From the NCBI GenBank assembly GCA_965238265.1, contig OZ250185.1:3286001-3350000 (forward strand): a DNA stretch of 64,000 nt. Direction: 5' to 3'. The first letter of the stretch is position 1. Each line of letters begins with the position of its first letter. This DNA comes from JAJDUF01 sp965238265 (lineage in GTDB: Bacteria; Chloroflexota; UBA11872; UBA12225; JAJDUF01). The position numbers and the translations under genes were made by a program. This document shows, in pieces, positions 1 to 9,320 of the stretch. The notes under the pieces are model-generated. The model was given only the letters and a program-made list of their open reading frames with translations, was not told where the DNA came from and made no database searches.

Positions 1-783
1 CCGCCGGGACACTGGCTGCTCATTGACCCTCCTACCGGCCAGGAGCTTGTGCCGGTCGTCGGCGCTTTGGGGTCCGGTAGCGCCCTCGGCGACAACCTCC
101 AAGCGCCCCGTATCGTCTACACCCAACCAAGCCCGCTGCTCCGGTTTGTCGAGCTGAGTGGTGTTCAGGTCTACTTGGCGCGGCGCCTGAGCGTGCCGGC
201 GTGGGCGGAGACGGTCGTCGGCGCTCGTGAGGGGCCGCTGATCCTCGCCGGCTATCCTGGCAGTGAGGGGCAACGGGCGGTGGTCTTCGCGTTCGAGCTG
301 AACCCCATCAGTACCAACCTAGTCAATCGTTCCGTTTTTCCCGTGTTGATGGCCAATGTGCTGGACTGGTTGAGCGGCGTCACCGGCACACGCACCACCG
401 GCATCAGCGGCGGCGAGGCGCTCCTGATAGATCCCCTGCCACGCGCCACCAGGGTGCGCATTGTCACGCCGCGCGAGAGGGTCTACGAGTTTGCCGGTCA
501 CGAGCGCTTCCGCTTTGTGGATACCTTCGCACCGGGCGGCTACCTCGTGTCGCAATTCGCCGATGGCGAACTCATTGCCCAGGAGCGCTACCTGGTCGGG
601 CAGATACCCACTGCGGAATCCGATCTACGCCCCCGGAGCGACGTAGTCGCCCTCGCGGCCGCGTCAACAACGGTGGTGGCGCCAGGGGCAGTCGAACGAG
701 TGGAACGCGAATGGTGGCGTTGGCTCGCGTTAGCGGTGCTGGGGCTGCTCGCCGTGGAATGGTGGTGGTATCACCGTGCTTGA
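1..783 (+). CDS. vWA/BatA-like membrane protein, C-terminal part (5' end outside window)
   Basis: The frame is open from the first base, so this is the C-terminal 260 residues or so of a longer gene. The visible part is a soluble beta-rich region followed by one terminal membrane helix (about residues 228-244 counted from the GTG at 49), ending in a Trp-rich tail. This layout fits the C-terminal half of the BatA/vWA membrane proteins that sit next to a second vWA protein in aerotolerance-like operons. Its stop overlaps the next gene's GTG start at 776 by 8 nt, so the two are probably translationally coupled. The MIDAS domain is not visible, so the family call leans on the neighbour. Confidence 0.6.
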   Translation, partial: PPGHWLLIDPPTGQELVPVVGALGSGSALGDNLQAPRIVYTQPSPLLRFVELSGVQVYLARRLSVPAWAETVVGAREGPLILAGYPGSEGQRAVVFAFELNPISTNLVNRSVFPVLMANVLDWLSGVTGTRTTGISGGEALLIDPLPRATRVRIVTPRERVYEFAGHERFRFVDTFAPGGYLVSQFADGELIAQERYLVGQIPTAESDLRPRSDVVALAAASTTVVAPGAVERVEREWWRWLALAVLGLLAVEWWWYHRA

Positions 784-3496
784 CCTCTTCACGCACCCCC
801 AGTGGCTAGGACTGGTAGCGGTGGTGCCCCTGTTCGTCTGGCTGCTCCGCCGCCGGCCGGCGCGCCGCGGTGGACGCGCCATTGGGCGAGTGGAGCGCTG
901 GGTGCCGCTGGTGCCCCGGCTGCTGGTTGTCCTGCTGCTGATCCTCGCCGTAGCCGGACTCAAGCTCCCCGCACCGCCCCAGAGCGTGGCGACGGTGTTC
1001 GTGGTAGACCAGTCGGCCAGCATCCCCGGCGACATCCAAGCGGCGACGCGGAGCTGGGTGGAAGGCGCGCTCGCCACCGCGGGGCCGGACGATCTGGCCG
1101 CCATCGTCACCTTCGATCAGGCGGCGCGGGTCGAGCTGCCGCTGGGCAAGCACGGCGATCACAGCCGGTGGCGAGCGCCCAGCGGCGGCGAAGGGACCGA
1201 CTTGGAAGCGGCGCTCCGTTTGGCTGGGGCACTGCTGCCGCCAGCGGGGAGCGGGGCCCTGCGGCGCATTGTGCTCTTGACCGATGGGAACGAGACGCAA
1301 GGATCGGCCGAAGCTGCTTTGCTCCGCCCGGAGCTACGCAATATCGAGATCGCCGTCTGGTCGCTACCACCCCCCTTACTCGATCCGGCCCTTACGTCGC
1401 TGACGGCACCCCCGGCAGCGCGAGAGGGTGAGCCGCTGGAAGTGCGTATCGGTACTTCGACCGCGCAAGAGGTAACGGGGCGGCTGCGCCTCTGGGCCAA
1501 CGACCAATTGATCGCGGATGACACCGTGACCCTTGAGCCGGGGCCACGCGAGTACGTCGTTACCCGTGAGGGCCTGCCGGCCGGCTTCTATGGATTACGC
1601 GCCACGCTGGAGGTTGGCGAGGACCGGCGGGAACAGAATAACGAGGTGGCAGGATTCACCGTAGTCGCCCCGGTGGCACAAGTGCTGCTGGTCGAGGGAC
1701 AGCCGGGCGCGGGCGCAGCGGTACAGCAAGCGCTGACCGCCGCCCAGATCGAGACGCGGCTCATCGGGCCGACTGAGCTACCGAGCGGCACCGCGCAGCT
1801 TGCACCGTATGATGGGGTCGTACTCGTCAACGTCGCTGCCGAGGCGATGAGCACGAGCCAGATGGAGACGCTGCAAAGCTACGTCGAAGACTCCGGCCGG
1901 GGTTTGGTCAACATCGGTGGCAAGAACAGCTACCAGCGTGAGGATTTCGCCAACAGTCCCCTAGAGGCGGCGCTGCCCGTCTCGATTTCCACTCCTGATG
2001 AGGATGAAGTCGCTACGCTGGCCCTCTTACTCGTGCTGGATCGGTCGGGAAGCATGACGATGGCGGATGCCAGCGATGGCCAGCTGTCGCGCATTGATCT
2101 CGCCAAGGAAGGCGCCATCCAGGCGGTGCGGACGGTGCAGCTCGGGGAGTACGTGGGCGTCATGGCCTTCGACTTCACGCCGTATTGGGCCGTGCCCCTG
2201 CGGCAACTGCGTGCCCCGCACGATATTCAGGATGCCGTGGACCGTATTAGCCTGATTAGCGCTGACGGCGGGACCAATATCTACCAGGCCTTGCGGGACG
2301 CGCGGCTGGCGATTGCGCGGACCCAAGCGCGGGTGAAGCACATCGTCTTGCTTTCCGATGGTGAGACGGGCGAGGGCCGCTTCAGCGCGCTCCTCTCGCG
2401 CATGCGTCAAGATGGCATCACGGTGTCCACAGTGGCAGTGAGCAGCGATGCCGGTACTGCCTTGCTGGAGAGTATCGCGCAGTCCGGGCGTGGTCGCTAC
2501 TACTTCACCTCGACGCCCGACAATATCCCGCAAATCATGACAAAAGAGGCCCGCCTCGCGGCGCGGTCGCAGGAACAAGAGCGCACCTTCACACCGCGCA
2601 TGGTCGCCTCCGCCCCCGCCGTCAAAGGGATGGATCCCCTGGATTGGCCGGAGCTATCCGGGTATATGCGGGTCAACGCCAAGCCCAGCGCCGAAATCCT
2701 GATGCAGTCCGACCTCGGCGATACCATCCTGGCGCAATGGCAGCTCGGGCTAGGGCGCTCGGTGGCCTGGATGGCTGACTCCGGCGAGGCCTGGGCGGCG
2801 GCGTGGCGGAACGACCCGGCCTTTGCGCGCCTGTGGCCGCAGGCGGTGCGTTGGGCAATGGCCCCACCGGCGCCGTCCGATCTCCACGTCGCTATCGAGA
2901 CCGACGGCGACTTGGCGACCGTCCGCGTCGAAGCGCGCGATGACGATGGGAGCTTTCGGAACCTCACGGCAACGCGCCTCGAAGTGGTCGGGCCGGATGG
3001 CGAGGGGCGGGAGCTGGCCATGCCACAGGTGGCGCCGGGGAGCTATGCCGTCACGTTCGCGGCCGCAGAGCGTGGCCCCTACGCGGTGCAGGTGACGCAG
3101 GCGCAGGCTGACGGTACGGTGGTGGCGCAGACGCTCACCGGCTTTGCCATACCGTATGCTCGCGAGTATGCTGCCGCGCAGGCCAACCGCGTGCTCCTGG
3201 AGCGGCTGGCAGCCGAGACGGGGGGGCTACGACTGGACAGTCCGGCGGCAAGTTTCTCGCGCGATACCGTGCATGAATGGCAGCCACAACCGCTATGGCA
3301 CTATCTTTTCGCCGCGGCCCTGGTACTGTTTATCGCAGACGTGGCCGTGCGGCGCTTCCGGCTGACGCCGACCGACCTGCCCGCCGCGATGGGCACGCTG
3401 GCACGGCGCTTGTGGGGATGGCGACCGTCGGGATGGCGGGCGGCGCTGCGGGGGCTATCGCCGCTGCGGGCCTCGCGCTCCCGTCCGCGGCTCTGA
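776..3496 (+). CDS. Membrane protein with two vWA domains and a GATase-like middle domain
   Basis: This 906-residue protein starts with two membrane helices (about 7-24 and 44-62). A first vWA domain carries the MIDAS DxSxS at D78-S80-S82 and a TDGNE loop. An Ig-like stretch and a glutamine-amidotransferase-like region (about 300-400) follow. A second vWA domain has a complete MIDAS, D422-x-S424-x-S426, with a later LSDGETGEG loop. A C-terminal membrane helix (about 840-860) precedes a basic tail. vWA proteins of this type are membrane-anchored metal-dependent adhesion or chaperone-like factors; the partner here is unknown. It overlaps the preceding vWA-like gene and lies 13 nt before the next gene, suggesting one operon. 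Two intact MIDAS sites in one chain is the notable point. Confidence 0.8.
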   Translation: MLDLFTHPQWLGLVAVVPLFVWLLRRRPARRGGRAIGRVERWVPLVPRLLVVLLLILAVAGLKLPAPPQSVATVFVVDQSASIPGDIQAATRSWVEGALATAGPDDLAAIVTFDQAARVELPLGKHGDHSRWRAPSGGEGTDLEAALRLAGALLPPAGSGALRRIVLLTDGNETQGSAEAALLRPELRNIEIAVWSLPPPLLDPALTSLTAPPAAREGEPLEVRIGTSTAQEVTGRLRLWANDQLIADDTVTLEPGPREYVVTREGLPAGFYGLRATLEVGEDRREQNNEVAGFTVVAPVAQVLLVEGQPGAGAAVQQALTAAQIETRLIGPTELPSGTAQLAPYDGVVLVNVAAEAMSTSQMETLQSYVEDSGRGLVNIGGKNSYQREDFANSPLEAALPVSISTPDEDEVATLALLLVLDRSGSMTMADASDGQLSRIDLAKEGAIQAVRTVQLGEYVGVMAFDFTPYWAVPLRQLRAPHDIQDAVDRISLISADGGTNIYQALRDARLAIARTQARVKHIVLLSDGETGEGRFSALLSRMRQDGITVSTVAVSSDAGTALLESIAQSGRGRYYFTSTPDNIPQIMTKEARLAARSQEQERTFTPRMVASAPAVKGMDPLDWPELSGYMRVNAKPSAEILMQSDLGDTILAQWQLGLGRSVAWMADSGEAWAAAWRNDPAFARLWPQAVRWAMAPPAPSDLHVAIETDGDLATVRVEARDDDGSFRNLTATRLEVVGPDGEGRELAMPQVAPGSYAVTFAAAERGPYAVQVTQAQADGTVVAQTLTGFAIPYAREYAAAQANRVLLERLAAETGGLRLDSPAASFSRDTVHEWQPQPLWHYLFAAALVLFIADVAVRRFRLTPTDLPAAMGTLARRLWGWRPSGWRAALRGLSPLRASRSRPRL

Positions 3497-3509
3497 TGGC
3501 TAAGGACTC

Positions 3510-5195
3510 ATGTTAGGACAACGACCAGCCGACGCATACCGGGCCTACCAGTCCCGCTCCTCGCGGTCGCGCCGGTCTCCACCGCCGCGCAAGCGCCGCG
3601 GCCGGGTCGCCGAGGTGGCCATCATTGGGCTCATGGTGGCCGCTGGCCTGTTCGTGGTACTGGTTGGCTACTGGGCCATCACCCTCGGCGGGCAAGATGC
3701 GGAACCGGAGGTGCAGCCCACGCCAACGCTGGGCGAGCGACCGCAAAATACGCTGCGTGTGCTGGTGCAGAGCGAAGACGGCCAGCCGTTTGCCGCTGCC
3801 TTGGTGGAGTTCCGCGACCGGCTCGATCAGGTCGTGGCTACGCAGCCTACCGACCAGGACGGACGCGCCGAGGCGCTGGTAACGGTAGGTGATTACTCGG
3901 TGGCGGTACGCATACCGGGCTATGAGGTGGCCCGGTTGCCCGATCTCGTGGTCACAGCACAGGACACGCCGCGACATACGGTGACCGTGCAGCGCGCGCA
4001 GCGGGGGGCCAGCGCCGCCCCAGCGGTGGCTACTGCCGCTCCTGCCGCCGGCAGCGAGGCGGCGGCACCAGCGCCGCCCCCCAGCGCCGGCGGCTCGGAG
4101 GTGACCAGCGCCGCACCGCCGGTGAGCAGTGGAGCGCAGACCGCGCCCAGCGCGAGCACACCTACGTCCGCAGCGGACGACACCGCGGCTGCGGCGCCAA
4201 CGGCGGTACCGGAGCCGGCGCCGCAGTTGATCGTGGCGCACCCCGACGCGCGCTTCACAACCATTGATCCGGCGAGCAATCTCGCGTTACGCACCAGTGA
4301 GCCGCTGGGATGGCAGCAGTTCCCTTTACTAGCGCAAGCACACGGTCCTGGGCTACTCTGGGTAGGGCCACGGGGCGGTAACCAAGTCACCGCGCTCGAT
4401 CTGGCCGAGCTGGCCGTAGCAGACGAGATTACCCTGGAAGAGGGCTTTATCATCACCGGACTGGCCGCGCAGCCCTCGGGAGATCGTCTCTGGGTCGGCG
4501 GCGTGCAAGCGGACGAGGATGCGGCTTCCCAGTTCTCCGGCCGGATGGTCGAAGTGTCAACCGCCGCCGACTCGTTCGGAGAGGTGCTGCGCCGGATCAA
4601 CGTTCCGCTCACCGTGAGTACGCTGATGGCGCGAGCGGACGGCGAGATGCTGTATTTACTCCACCGGCGCACGGGCCGAGTGTTGTTCTTCCAGCCCCAG
4701 GATGGCCAGACGGTGTTGGAGGTCAGTATCCCGGACAGCACGCCGCCACAATCCGTTGATCCTACGCAGCAGACCGTCTCGCGCTTCATCAGGTCCACGT
4801 TCATGTTCGCCATCGATCAGCGCGAGCTATTTTTCGTGAATCCCACGCAGGAGCGCATTATCGCCATCAGTGCCGAAACGGGCGAGGCAACGCGAGTCAT
4901 CGAGGTAGGAGCGGGCGTTGCGGCTATCCGCGTACACCCGGATGGCAAGCACCTCTACGTCGCCAACCGGACGCTTGGCATGATCCAGCTCGTAGACCTG
5001 GAAACCGCCCAGATAGCGGATGCTATCCCGGTGGGCCAGGCGCCGCGGGCACTGGCCTTCAGCGCCGACGGCTCGCGCGCCTACGTGGCGAATCAAGGCT
5101 CCGATACGGTCTCGGTGATTGATGTCGCGGAGCGGCGCGTCAGCGACACCATCGCGCTGGAATACACGCCCATCAACCTGATCTACGCGCCGTAG
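3510..5195 (+). CDS. Membrane-anchored surface protein with carboxypeptidase-regulatory-like domain and YVTN beta-propeller
   Basis: Of the 561 residues, a basic Ser/Arg-rich N-terminus precedes one membrane helix (about 37-60), so the bulk is probably outside the cell. A beta-sandwich like the carboxypeptidase regulatory domain follows (about 85-150). Next is a long low-complexity Ala/Pro/Ser linker (about 155-240), then a beta-propeller whose last blades have clear YVTN-type repeats (HLYVANRTLG, RAYVANQGSD, SVIDV). Such propellers are usually protein- or glycan-interaction scaffolds; no catalytic residue is evident. The ATG has AAGGA just upstream and lies 13 nt after the vWA gene, so co-transcription is likely. 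Confidence 0.75.
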   Translation: MLGQRPADAYRAYQSRSSRSRRSPPPRKRRGRVAEVAIIGLMVAAGLFVVLVGYWAITLGGQDAEPEVQPTPTLGERPQNTLRVLVQSEDGQPFAAALVEFRDRLDQVVATQPTDQDGRAEALVTVGDYSVAVRIPGYEVARLPDLVVTAQDTPRHTVTVQRAQRGASAAPAVATAAPAAGSEAAAPAPPPSAGGSEVTSAAPPVSSGAQTAPSASTPTSAADDTAAAAPTAVPEPAPQLIVAHPDARFTTIDPASNLALRTSEPLGWQQFPLLAQAHGPGLLWVGPRGGNQVTALDLAELAVADEITLEEGFIITGLAAQPSGDRLWVGGVQADEDAASQFSGRMVEVSTAADSFGEVLRRINVPLTVSTLMARADGEMLYLLHRRTGRVLFFQPQDGQTVLEVSIPDSTPPQSVDPTQQTVSRFIRSTFMFAIDQRELFFVNPTQERIIAISAETGEATRVIEVGAGVAAIRVHPDGKHLYVANRTLGMIQLVDLETAQIADAIPVGQAPRALAFSADGSRAYVANQGSDTVSVIDVAERRVSDTIALEYTPINLIYAP

Positions 5196-5236
5196 CCCGC
5201 TGCACCGCAGGAGCTAGACAGAGGATAGACCTGACG

Positions 5237-6010
5237 ATGGACTTGGGATTGCAGGGCAAGGTCGGCCTGGTGACCGGCGGCAGTCGTGGGATCGGACGCG
5301 CAACCGCGCTGCGGCTGGCCGCCGAAGGGTGCGCGGTCGGCATCTGTGGCCGGACGGCTAAAACGCTGGAGCGCACGGTCGCCGAGCTACGCGCGCTGCG
5401 TGTGCCGGCACACGGCGTTGTTGCCGACGTCACCGTGGCCGGGGAAGTAGAGCGGTTCGTAGACGAAAGCGCCGCGGCCCTCGGCGGTGTTGATGCGCTG
5501 GTAGCGAACGTGGGTGGCTCATCCGGCGGCACCCTGCTAGAAGCCACCCTAGACGACTGGCAGCACACGTTTGACCTGAACCTGTTTCACGCCGTCCGGG
5601 CCATCCGCGCCGCGGTGCCCCACATGACCGCCCGTGGCGGGGGGAGCGTGGTCAACGTGGCGTCTATCTCCGGGTGGAAGCCGGCGCCGCGGGCGCAGTA
5701 TGGGGCGGCCAAAGCCGGGGAGATATTCCTGGCCGGCGCCTTGGCTTGGGAGCTGGCGCCGCAGCGTATCCGCGTGAACACCCTCAGCCCCGGCTCGACG
5801 CTCTTCCCCGGCGGTGGCTGGGCCAGCCGGCAAACGGATGACCCGGCGGGCTTTGCCGCGTTCGAGCGTCAGGAGTTCCCGTGGGGCCGGCTAGGCACGG
5901 CAGAAGAGATCGCCGACGTGATCGTCTTCCTCCTGTCCCCACGGGCCGGCTGGATTAACGGCACGCACATTCCGGTGGACGGCGCCCAAGGCCGTCCCTC
6001 CATGTTTTAG
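5237..6010 (+). CDS. SDR family oxidoreductase
   Basis: This 257-residue classical short-chain dehydrogenase/reductase has the nucleotide-binding TGGSRGIG at residues 13-20, an NVAS strand, a catalytic Ser at 143 or 145, and the Tyr155-x3-Lys159 pair. The C-terminus, with GTHIPVDGA, is normal for the 3-oxoacyl-ACP reductase-like branch. Substrate cannot be read from the sequence. The position after Gly20 does not give a decisive NAD versus NADP preference. It is 41 nt after the propeller gene and may be the last gene of that operon. Confidence 0.85.
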   Translation: MDLGLQGKVGLVTGGSRGIGRATALRLAAEGCAVGICGRTAKTLERTVAELRALRVPAHGVVADVTVAGEVERFVDESAAALGGVDALVANVGGSSGGTLLEATLDDWQHTFDLNLFHAVRAIRAAVPHMTARGGGSVVNVASISGWKPAPRAQYGAAKAGEIFLAGALAWELAPQRIRVNTLSPGSTLFPGGGWASRQTDDPAGFAAFERQEFPWGRLGTAEEIADVIVFLLSPRAGWINGTHIPVDGAQGRPSMF

Positions 6011-6318
6011 CGGTCGCCCCAGCCGCAATCTAGTGGCCGGGGGCTGGACTGCGGCTTCCGCCGCAGTGACGAGATAGGAACGAGCGCCGTCATTCCCGCG
6101 CACGCAGGAAACCACACCACCCGAGGCATAAGCCCAGCCGCTAGATTCCCGCTTTCGCGGGAATGACGGGCCGGGGCGGGCGAGACGCCCGGCGTCACCC
6201 CACCTCCATGTCCTGCGGTGGCCTTGACAAGGCCATGGTGTTTCCTGCACACGCGGGAAATGACAAGGAGCGCGGGCGTCTCGCCCGCGCTCCCAAGGGC
6301 CGGATGATGCGGCGTAGG
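6011..6318. repeat. Intergenic block of dispersed palindromic repeats
   Basis: No gene is supported here. The block holds copies of two repeat types that recur across the window: a GCGGCTTCCGCCGC palindrome followed by a GTGACGA-like tail (about 6045-6072), and ATTCCCGC...GCGGGAATGAC inverted repeats (about 6092-6113, 6145-6168 and 6238-6263). It separates two convergent genes, so terminator or mRNA-stabilising roles are possible. Confidence 0.7.
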
Positions 6319-7767
6319 TTAACCCTGCATCATCTTCACGTCTTCGTCGAGCGCGATCTGGGACAGGCGCTGGGCATCCTCCAGACCGGCCTTCGGGCTG
6401 ACCTCCTCCAGCATGATCTTGGGCAGTGCCTGGTGGACCGGCCCGGTGATCTTGCCCAGGGACGGCAGGCTCGGCCAGCGGTACCCGTAAGGCGCCAGAG
6501 CCACGAACCCGGCCAGCTCGGGGTCGGTCTTGAGGTAGTTGTTTAGCTCGGCGGAGTCCAGCGTCGCCCCGCTCACGGGGATGGAGGTAGCATTGATGAT
6601 CATCTGGATTTGCGCCTGCGGCGCATTCATCCACATGGCCACCCGCGCGGCCGCACTCCGCTCCTCCGGGGTGATGTCCTTGAACACAATCAGGTTGTGT
6701 CCGCCGTTGTTGGCAAAGACATTCTTCCCCGTGGGATGTACCGGGTTGTGGATCACCCCAAAGGGCGGCGCGTTGTTCTTGCGCATCGTGGGGATGCGGT
6801 ACGGCCCTTGAATCTCGAAGATCACATCGTTCCGGGCTTGGCGATACTGCTCACCCAGCCCGTTCTTGCCGTCTTCGCGGACGCGGATGATATTGTTCTT
6901 GAGCAGATCCAGCCAGAACTCCATCACGTCCAGCGACTGCTGGGTATCCACCTGCATCTTCCAGGCGCTCTGGTCAATCGGCAGTATTCCGGTGGTGCCG
7001 AGGTAGCTGGTCCACCAGACATAGTGCCAGTGCAGCGAGTAGGGGAGGATGTTCTCGTCGCTGGTGAACTTCGAAGCCTTCTCTACAAAGTCGTCCCAGG
7101 TCCAGTCCCACTGCGGCTCTTCGACGCCGGCCTGCTGGAGTCGGCCCTTGTTCCAGATCGTCCCGTTGTTGTTCGTGTAGCCGGGCATACCGACCAGCTT
7201 GCCCGCCCACATGCTGCTGACCAGGATCGCCTCGAAGATGTCGGCCCGCTGCTCGGCCCAGCCCTTCTCGGCCTTCAGCGCGGCATCGAGGTCAATGGTC
7301 GCGCCGGAGGCGTAGTACTGGGCAACGCCGGTATAGCCGGTGTAGTACATATCCGGCGGAGTGCCACCGGCGACCAACGTCATGATCTTCTCTTGGTTGC
7401 TGCCGCCGGAGCCGCCACCGGCGCCCGCCTCGGCATTGCTAATGTCCACCAGGATACCCAGCTCCTTGCCGAGGGTCTCGTTGAACTCCGTGAAGTTCTT
7501 GGCCCGGGCAATGCTCTCCGGATGCGTGGCCCCCAGATTGGACCAGTAATGGAGAACTACGGCTGCCTTGCCTGCTGCACCCGCCGCGCCCTGGACGCCC
7601 TGGGCACCAGTGGTCCCCTTGGCCCCCTGCGGCCCCGCCGGCCCGGCCGGCCCGGCCTGCGGCTGGCCCACATAGCGCACGGTTGGCTCACCGCACGCGG
7701 CGGCCAACAGGCCGCCCAGCGTGGCGACGGCGCCTCCGAGATACTTCCGACGAATCACACCAGCCAT
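6319..7767 (-). CDS. ABC transporter sugar-binding lipoprotein with Tat-like signal and collagen-like stalk
   Basis: This 482-residue family-1 extracellular solute-binding protein is most likely a carbohydrate receptor. I chose the ATG at 7767 over upstream in-frame starts because GGGTGA precedes it and the extension would be encoded by a simple tandem repeat. Residues 6-10 (RRKYL) resemble a twin-arginine motif. A lipobox ends at Cys25 (LLAAAC). Residues 39-66 are about nine Gly-X-Y triplets (GPAGPAGPQG and so on), a collagen-like spacer between lipid anchor and binding domain. No permease or ATPase gene is adjacent, which is unusual. A promoter-like site and a palindrome lie upstream (7983-8033). 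Confidence 0.82.
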   Translation of the reverse strand: MAGVIRRKYLGGAVATLGGLLAAACGEPTVRYVGQPQAGPAGPAGPQGAKGTTGAQGVQGAAGAAGKAAVVLHYWSNLGATHPESIARAKNFTEFNETLGKELGILVDISNAEAGAGGGSGGSNQEKIMTLVAGGTPPDMYYTGYTGVAQYYASGATIDLDAALKAEKGWAEQRADIFEAILVSSMWAGKLVGMPGYTNNNGTIWNKGRLQQAGVEEPQWDWTWDDFVEKASKFTSDENILPYSLHWHYVWWTSYLGTTGILPIDQSAWKMQVDTQQSLDVMEFWLDLLKNNIIRVREDGKNGLGEQYRQARNDVIFEIQGPYRIPTMRKNNAPPFGVIHNPVHPTGKNVFANNGGHNLIVFKDITPEERSAAARVAMWMNAPQAQIQMIINATSIPVSGATLDSAELNNYLKTDPELAGFVALAPYGYRWPSLPSLGKITGPVHQALPKIMLEEVSPKAGLEDAQRLSQIALDEDVKMMQG

Positions 7768-7780
7768 GTCGTTCACCCTT

Positions 7781-7845
7781 TCTTGGTCTCTTGGTCTCTT
7801 GGTCTCTTGTCTTCTGGTCTTCTGGTCTTCTGGTCTTCTTGGTCC
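7781..7845. repeat. Short tandem repeat (8-bp units) in the leader of the binding-protein gene
   Basis: About three copies of TTGGTCTC run into about three to four copies of TCTTCTGG. The block lies between the promoter-like site and the ribosome binding site of the minus-strand gene starting at 7767. Its copy number could vary by slippage. Confidence 0.75.
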
Positions 7846-7982
7846 AACCAAATCGCTCGAACTGCTGCTGAGTACGCAAGACCTTGATCCTCTGTGCCTG
7901 CACCCCTCCCTTTCGCTATTGCTGGCCTATGGTTCCCTACTCAACCAACCGGTGCATGCAGCAGCCGGGCCGGGCCAGTCTC

Positions 7983-7996
7983 GTCTATGGATAGAC
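7983..7996. promoter_or_regulatory. Candidate operator palindrome
   Basis: A perfect inverted repeat, GTCTAT-GG-ATAGAC, sits just downstream of the candidate -10 of the binding-protein promoter. A repressor bound there would block initiation. No regulator gene is adjacent. Confidence 0.4.
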
Positions 7997-8004
7997 AATA
8001 GTGA

Positions 8005-8033
8005 AATGTACCCTAACTCCCGGCGAGTGTCAA
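8005..8033 (-). promoter_or_regulatory. Sigma-70-like promoter for the solute-binding protein gene
   Basis: On the minus strand, TTGACA (8033-8028), a 17-bp spacer and TACATT (8010-8005) match the housekeeping consensus at 6/6 and 4/6 positions. The implied leader of about 230 nt contains the palindrome at 7983-7996 and the tandem repeat at 7781-7845. Confidence 0.55.
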
Positions 8034-8089
8034 CCACCCAACCTCGGCTACGCCGGGCGCTCCGAGCGGCGGGCCGGCCGGTGCGGCTG

Positions 8090-8410
8090 CTAGTCCAGGT
8101 GGAAGGCCTCTTCGAGCCGGATTAGCCCTTCATCGGCGTGGCCGCCGCCGAGGTTCTCAAAGAACGGAGCCATCTCCTCCTGCCAGCGGGTATTGACCTC
8201 GCGCTCGGCCATGCCGGCGAGCGCCTGCTCGAAGTCCGGCGTTTCCACATAGCCGAACAAGAGGCCGTCCTCGCTCAGGAAGATCGAGTAGTTGTGCCAG
8301 CCGGTCTCGCGCAACGCTTGGAGCATCTCCGGCCACACTTCCCGATGCCTAGCCCTATACTCCTCCAGCCGCTCCGGTCGCACCTTCAGCAGAAATCCCA
8401 CGCGCTCCAT
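8090..8410 (-). CDS. L-rhamnose mutarotase family protein
   Basis: This 106-residue protein is a close match to the RhaM/DUF718 fold: an N-terminal GFLLKVRPERLEEYRARH strand-helix, the WHNYSIFL core with its conserved His, and a C-terminal EEAFHLD. The family interconverts the anomers of L-rhamnose or related sugars. It lies between an amidohydrolase and a sugar-binding protein on the same strand, which fits a small deoxy-sugar uptake and breakdown locus. The isomerase, kinase and aldolase are not in the window. Confidence 0.85.
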   Translation of the reverse strand: MERVGFLLKVRPERLEEYRARHREVWPEMLQALRETGWHNYSIFLSEDGLLFGYVETPDFEQALAGMAEREVNTRWQEEMAPFFENLGGGHADEGLIRLEEAFHLD

Positions 8411-8534
8411 CGTTCTCCTCCTTGAGTATCGCTACCATCCGGCGCCTCACTCCCCTGGCCTCCTCTCTAGCCCTCCCCCGGAGTACGCTCCAGGGGAGGG
8501 AAGCGACCGCGCCCGGCGCAGGGGGGCCGGCGGG

Positions 8535-9320
8535 CTAGGTGAAGGGGAAGACGTTGAGTGCCGTCTTCCCCATGATCCACTCGCGGTCGGCTTGGTCGCG
8601 TAGCGCCGGGTGGTCCATGACGCCGTGTAGGGCGTTCCGATAGCCTTCCCGCTCGCTGACGGGTGGATAGTCGCTGCCCCACATCATGCGCCGCGGCCCA
8701 AAAGCGTCATAGGCCAGCTCCAGCAACGGCGGTACGTGGTCGAATCCAAACTCCGGCTTGAGCACGGGTGGTCGGGCGCTGATTTCCCCCAAGCCACCGA
8801 CCTTGATGTAGGTATTCGGGTAGCTGGCCACGGAGAGGGCCGCCTTGTAGGTAGCGTAAGGTGGCTCTGCGCCGATGCCCACGCCTGCGAGGTGCTCAAC
8901 GATGATCGGCAACTGCGGGAACTCGGCGACGGCCTGCGTGAACTCCCGGCTGGCAAAGCCGTCCGGCTGTCCGAGCGAGCTGACGACGAGGCCCAGCTCC
9001 GCCGCCTTACGCCAAATCGCCAGTGGATCAGCGCCGGGGGAACGTGCCGTCGGGCCGAGCCGCACGCCGCCAGCCCCGGCCGCTGCCCACTGCTCCAGGG
9101 TCACCGGCGCGTCGGGCGCGTCGGTGTCTATGAGGACGACGACCGCAAACCGACCGGGAAATCGCTGCATGCACTCTAACAGGTAGGTATTGTCGAACGA
9201 GCCGCCATGCCCGATGAGCGCTGCCTTATCCACGTTGTTGAGGCTCATCTGGTACAGCAATAGCTCCACCGGCTCAAACCAGTTCCGTCCGGCGTGGCAA
9301 TGGCTATCAACGAGGATCAT
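8535..9320 (-). CDS. Amidohydrolase family protein (amidohydrolase_2 type)
   Basis: This 261-residue TIM-barrel hydrolase opens with the metal-binding VDSHCHAG. A later MWGSDYPP carries the conserved Asp of the amidohydrolase_2 group. The ATG at 9320 was preferred to 9335 because GAGGAGG lies 7 nt before it. Members include sugar lactonases and carboxylate decarboxylases. Next to a rhamnose-mutarotase-like gene, a lactonase of a non-phosphorylated deoxy-sugar route is plausible but not shown. Confidence 0.75.
   Translation of the reverse strand: MILVDSHCHAGRNWFEPVELLLYQMSLNNVDKAALIGHGGSFDNTYLLECMQRFPGRFAVVVLIDTDAPDAPVTLEQWAAAGAGGVRLGPTARSPGADPLAIWRKAAELGLVVSSLGQPDGFASREFTQAVAEFPQLPIIVEHLAGVGIGAEPPYATYKAALSVASYPNTYIKVGGLGEISARPPVLKPEFGFDHVPPLLELAYDAFGPRRMMWGSDYPPVSEREGYRNALHGVMDHPALRDQADREWIMGKTALNVFPFT

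Noticed and set aside
7781..7845. Short regular repeats as a CRISPR array
   Set aside because: Units are 8 bp without unique spacers; simple tandem repeat.
6610..7887. 425-codon plus-strand open frame
   Set aside because: Antisense to the sugar-binding lipoprotein gene.
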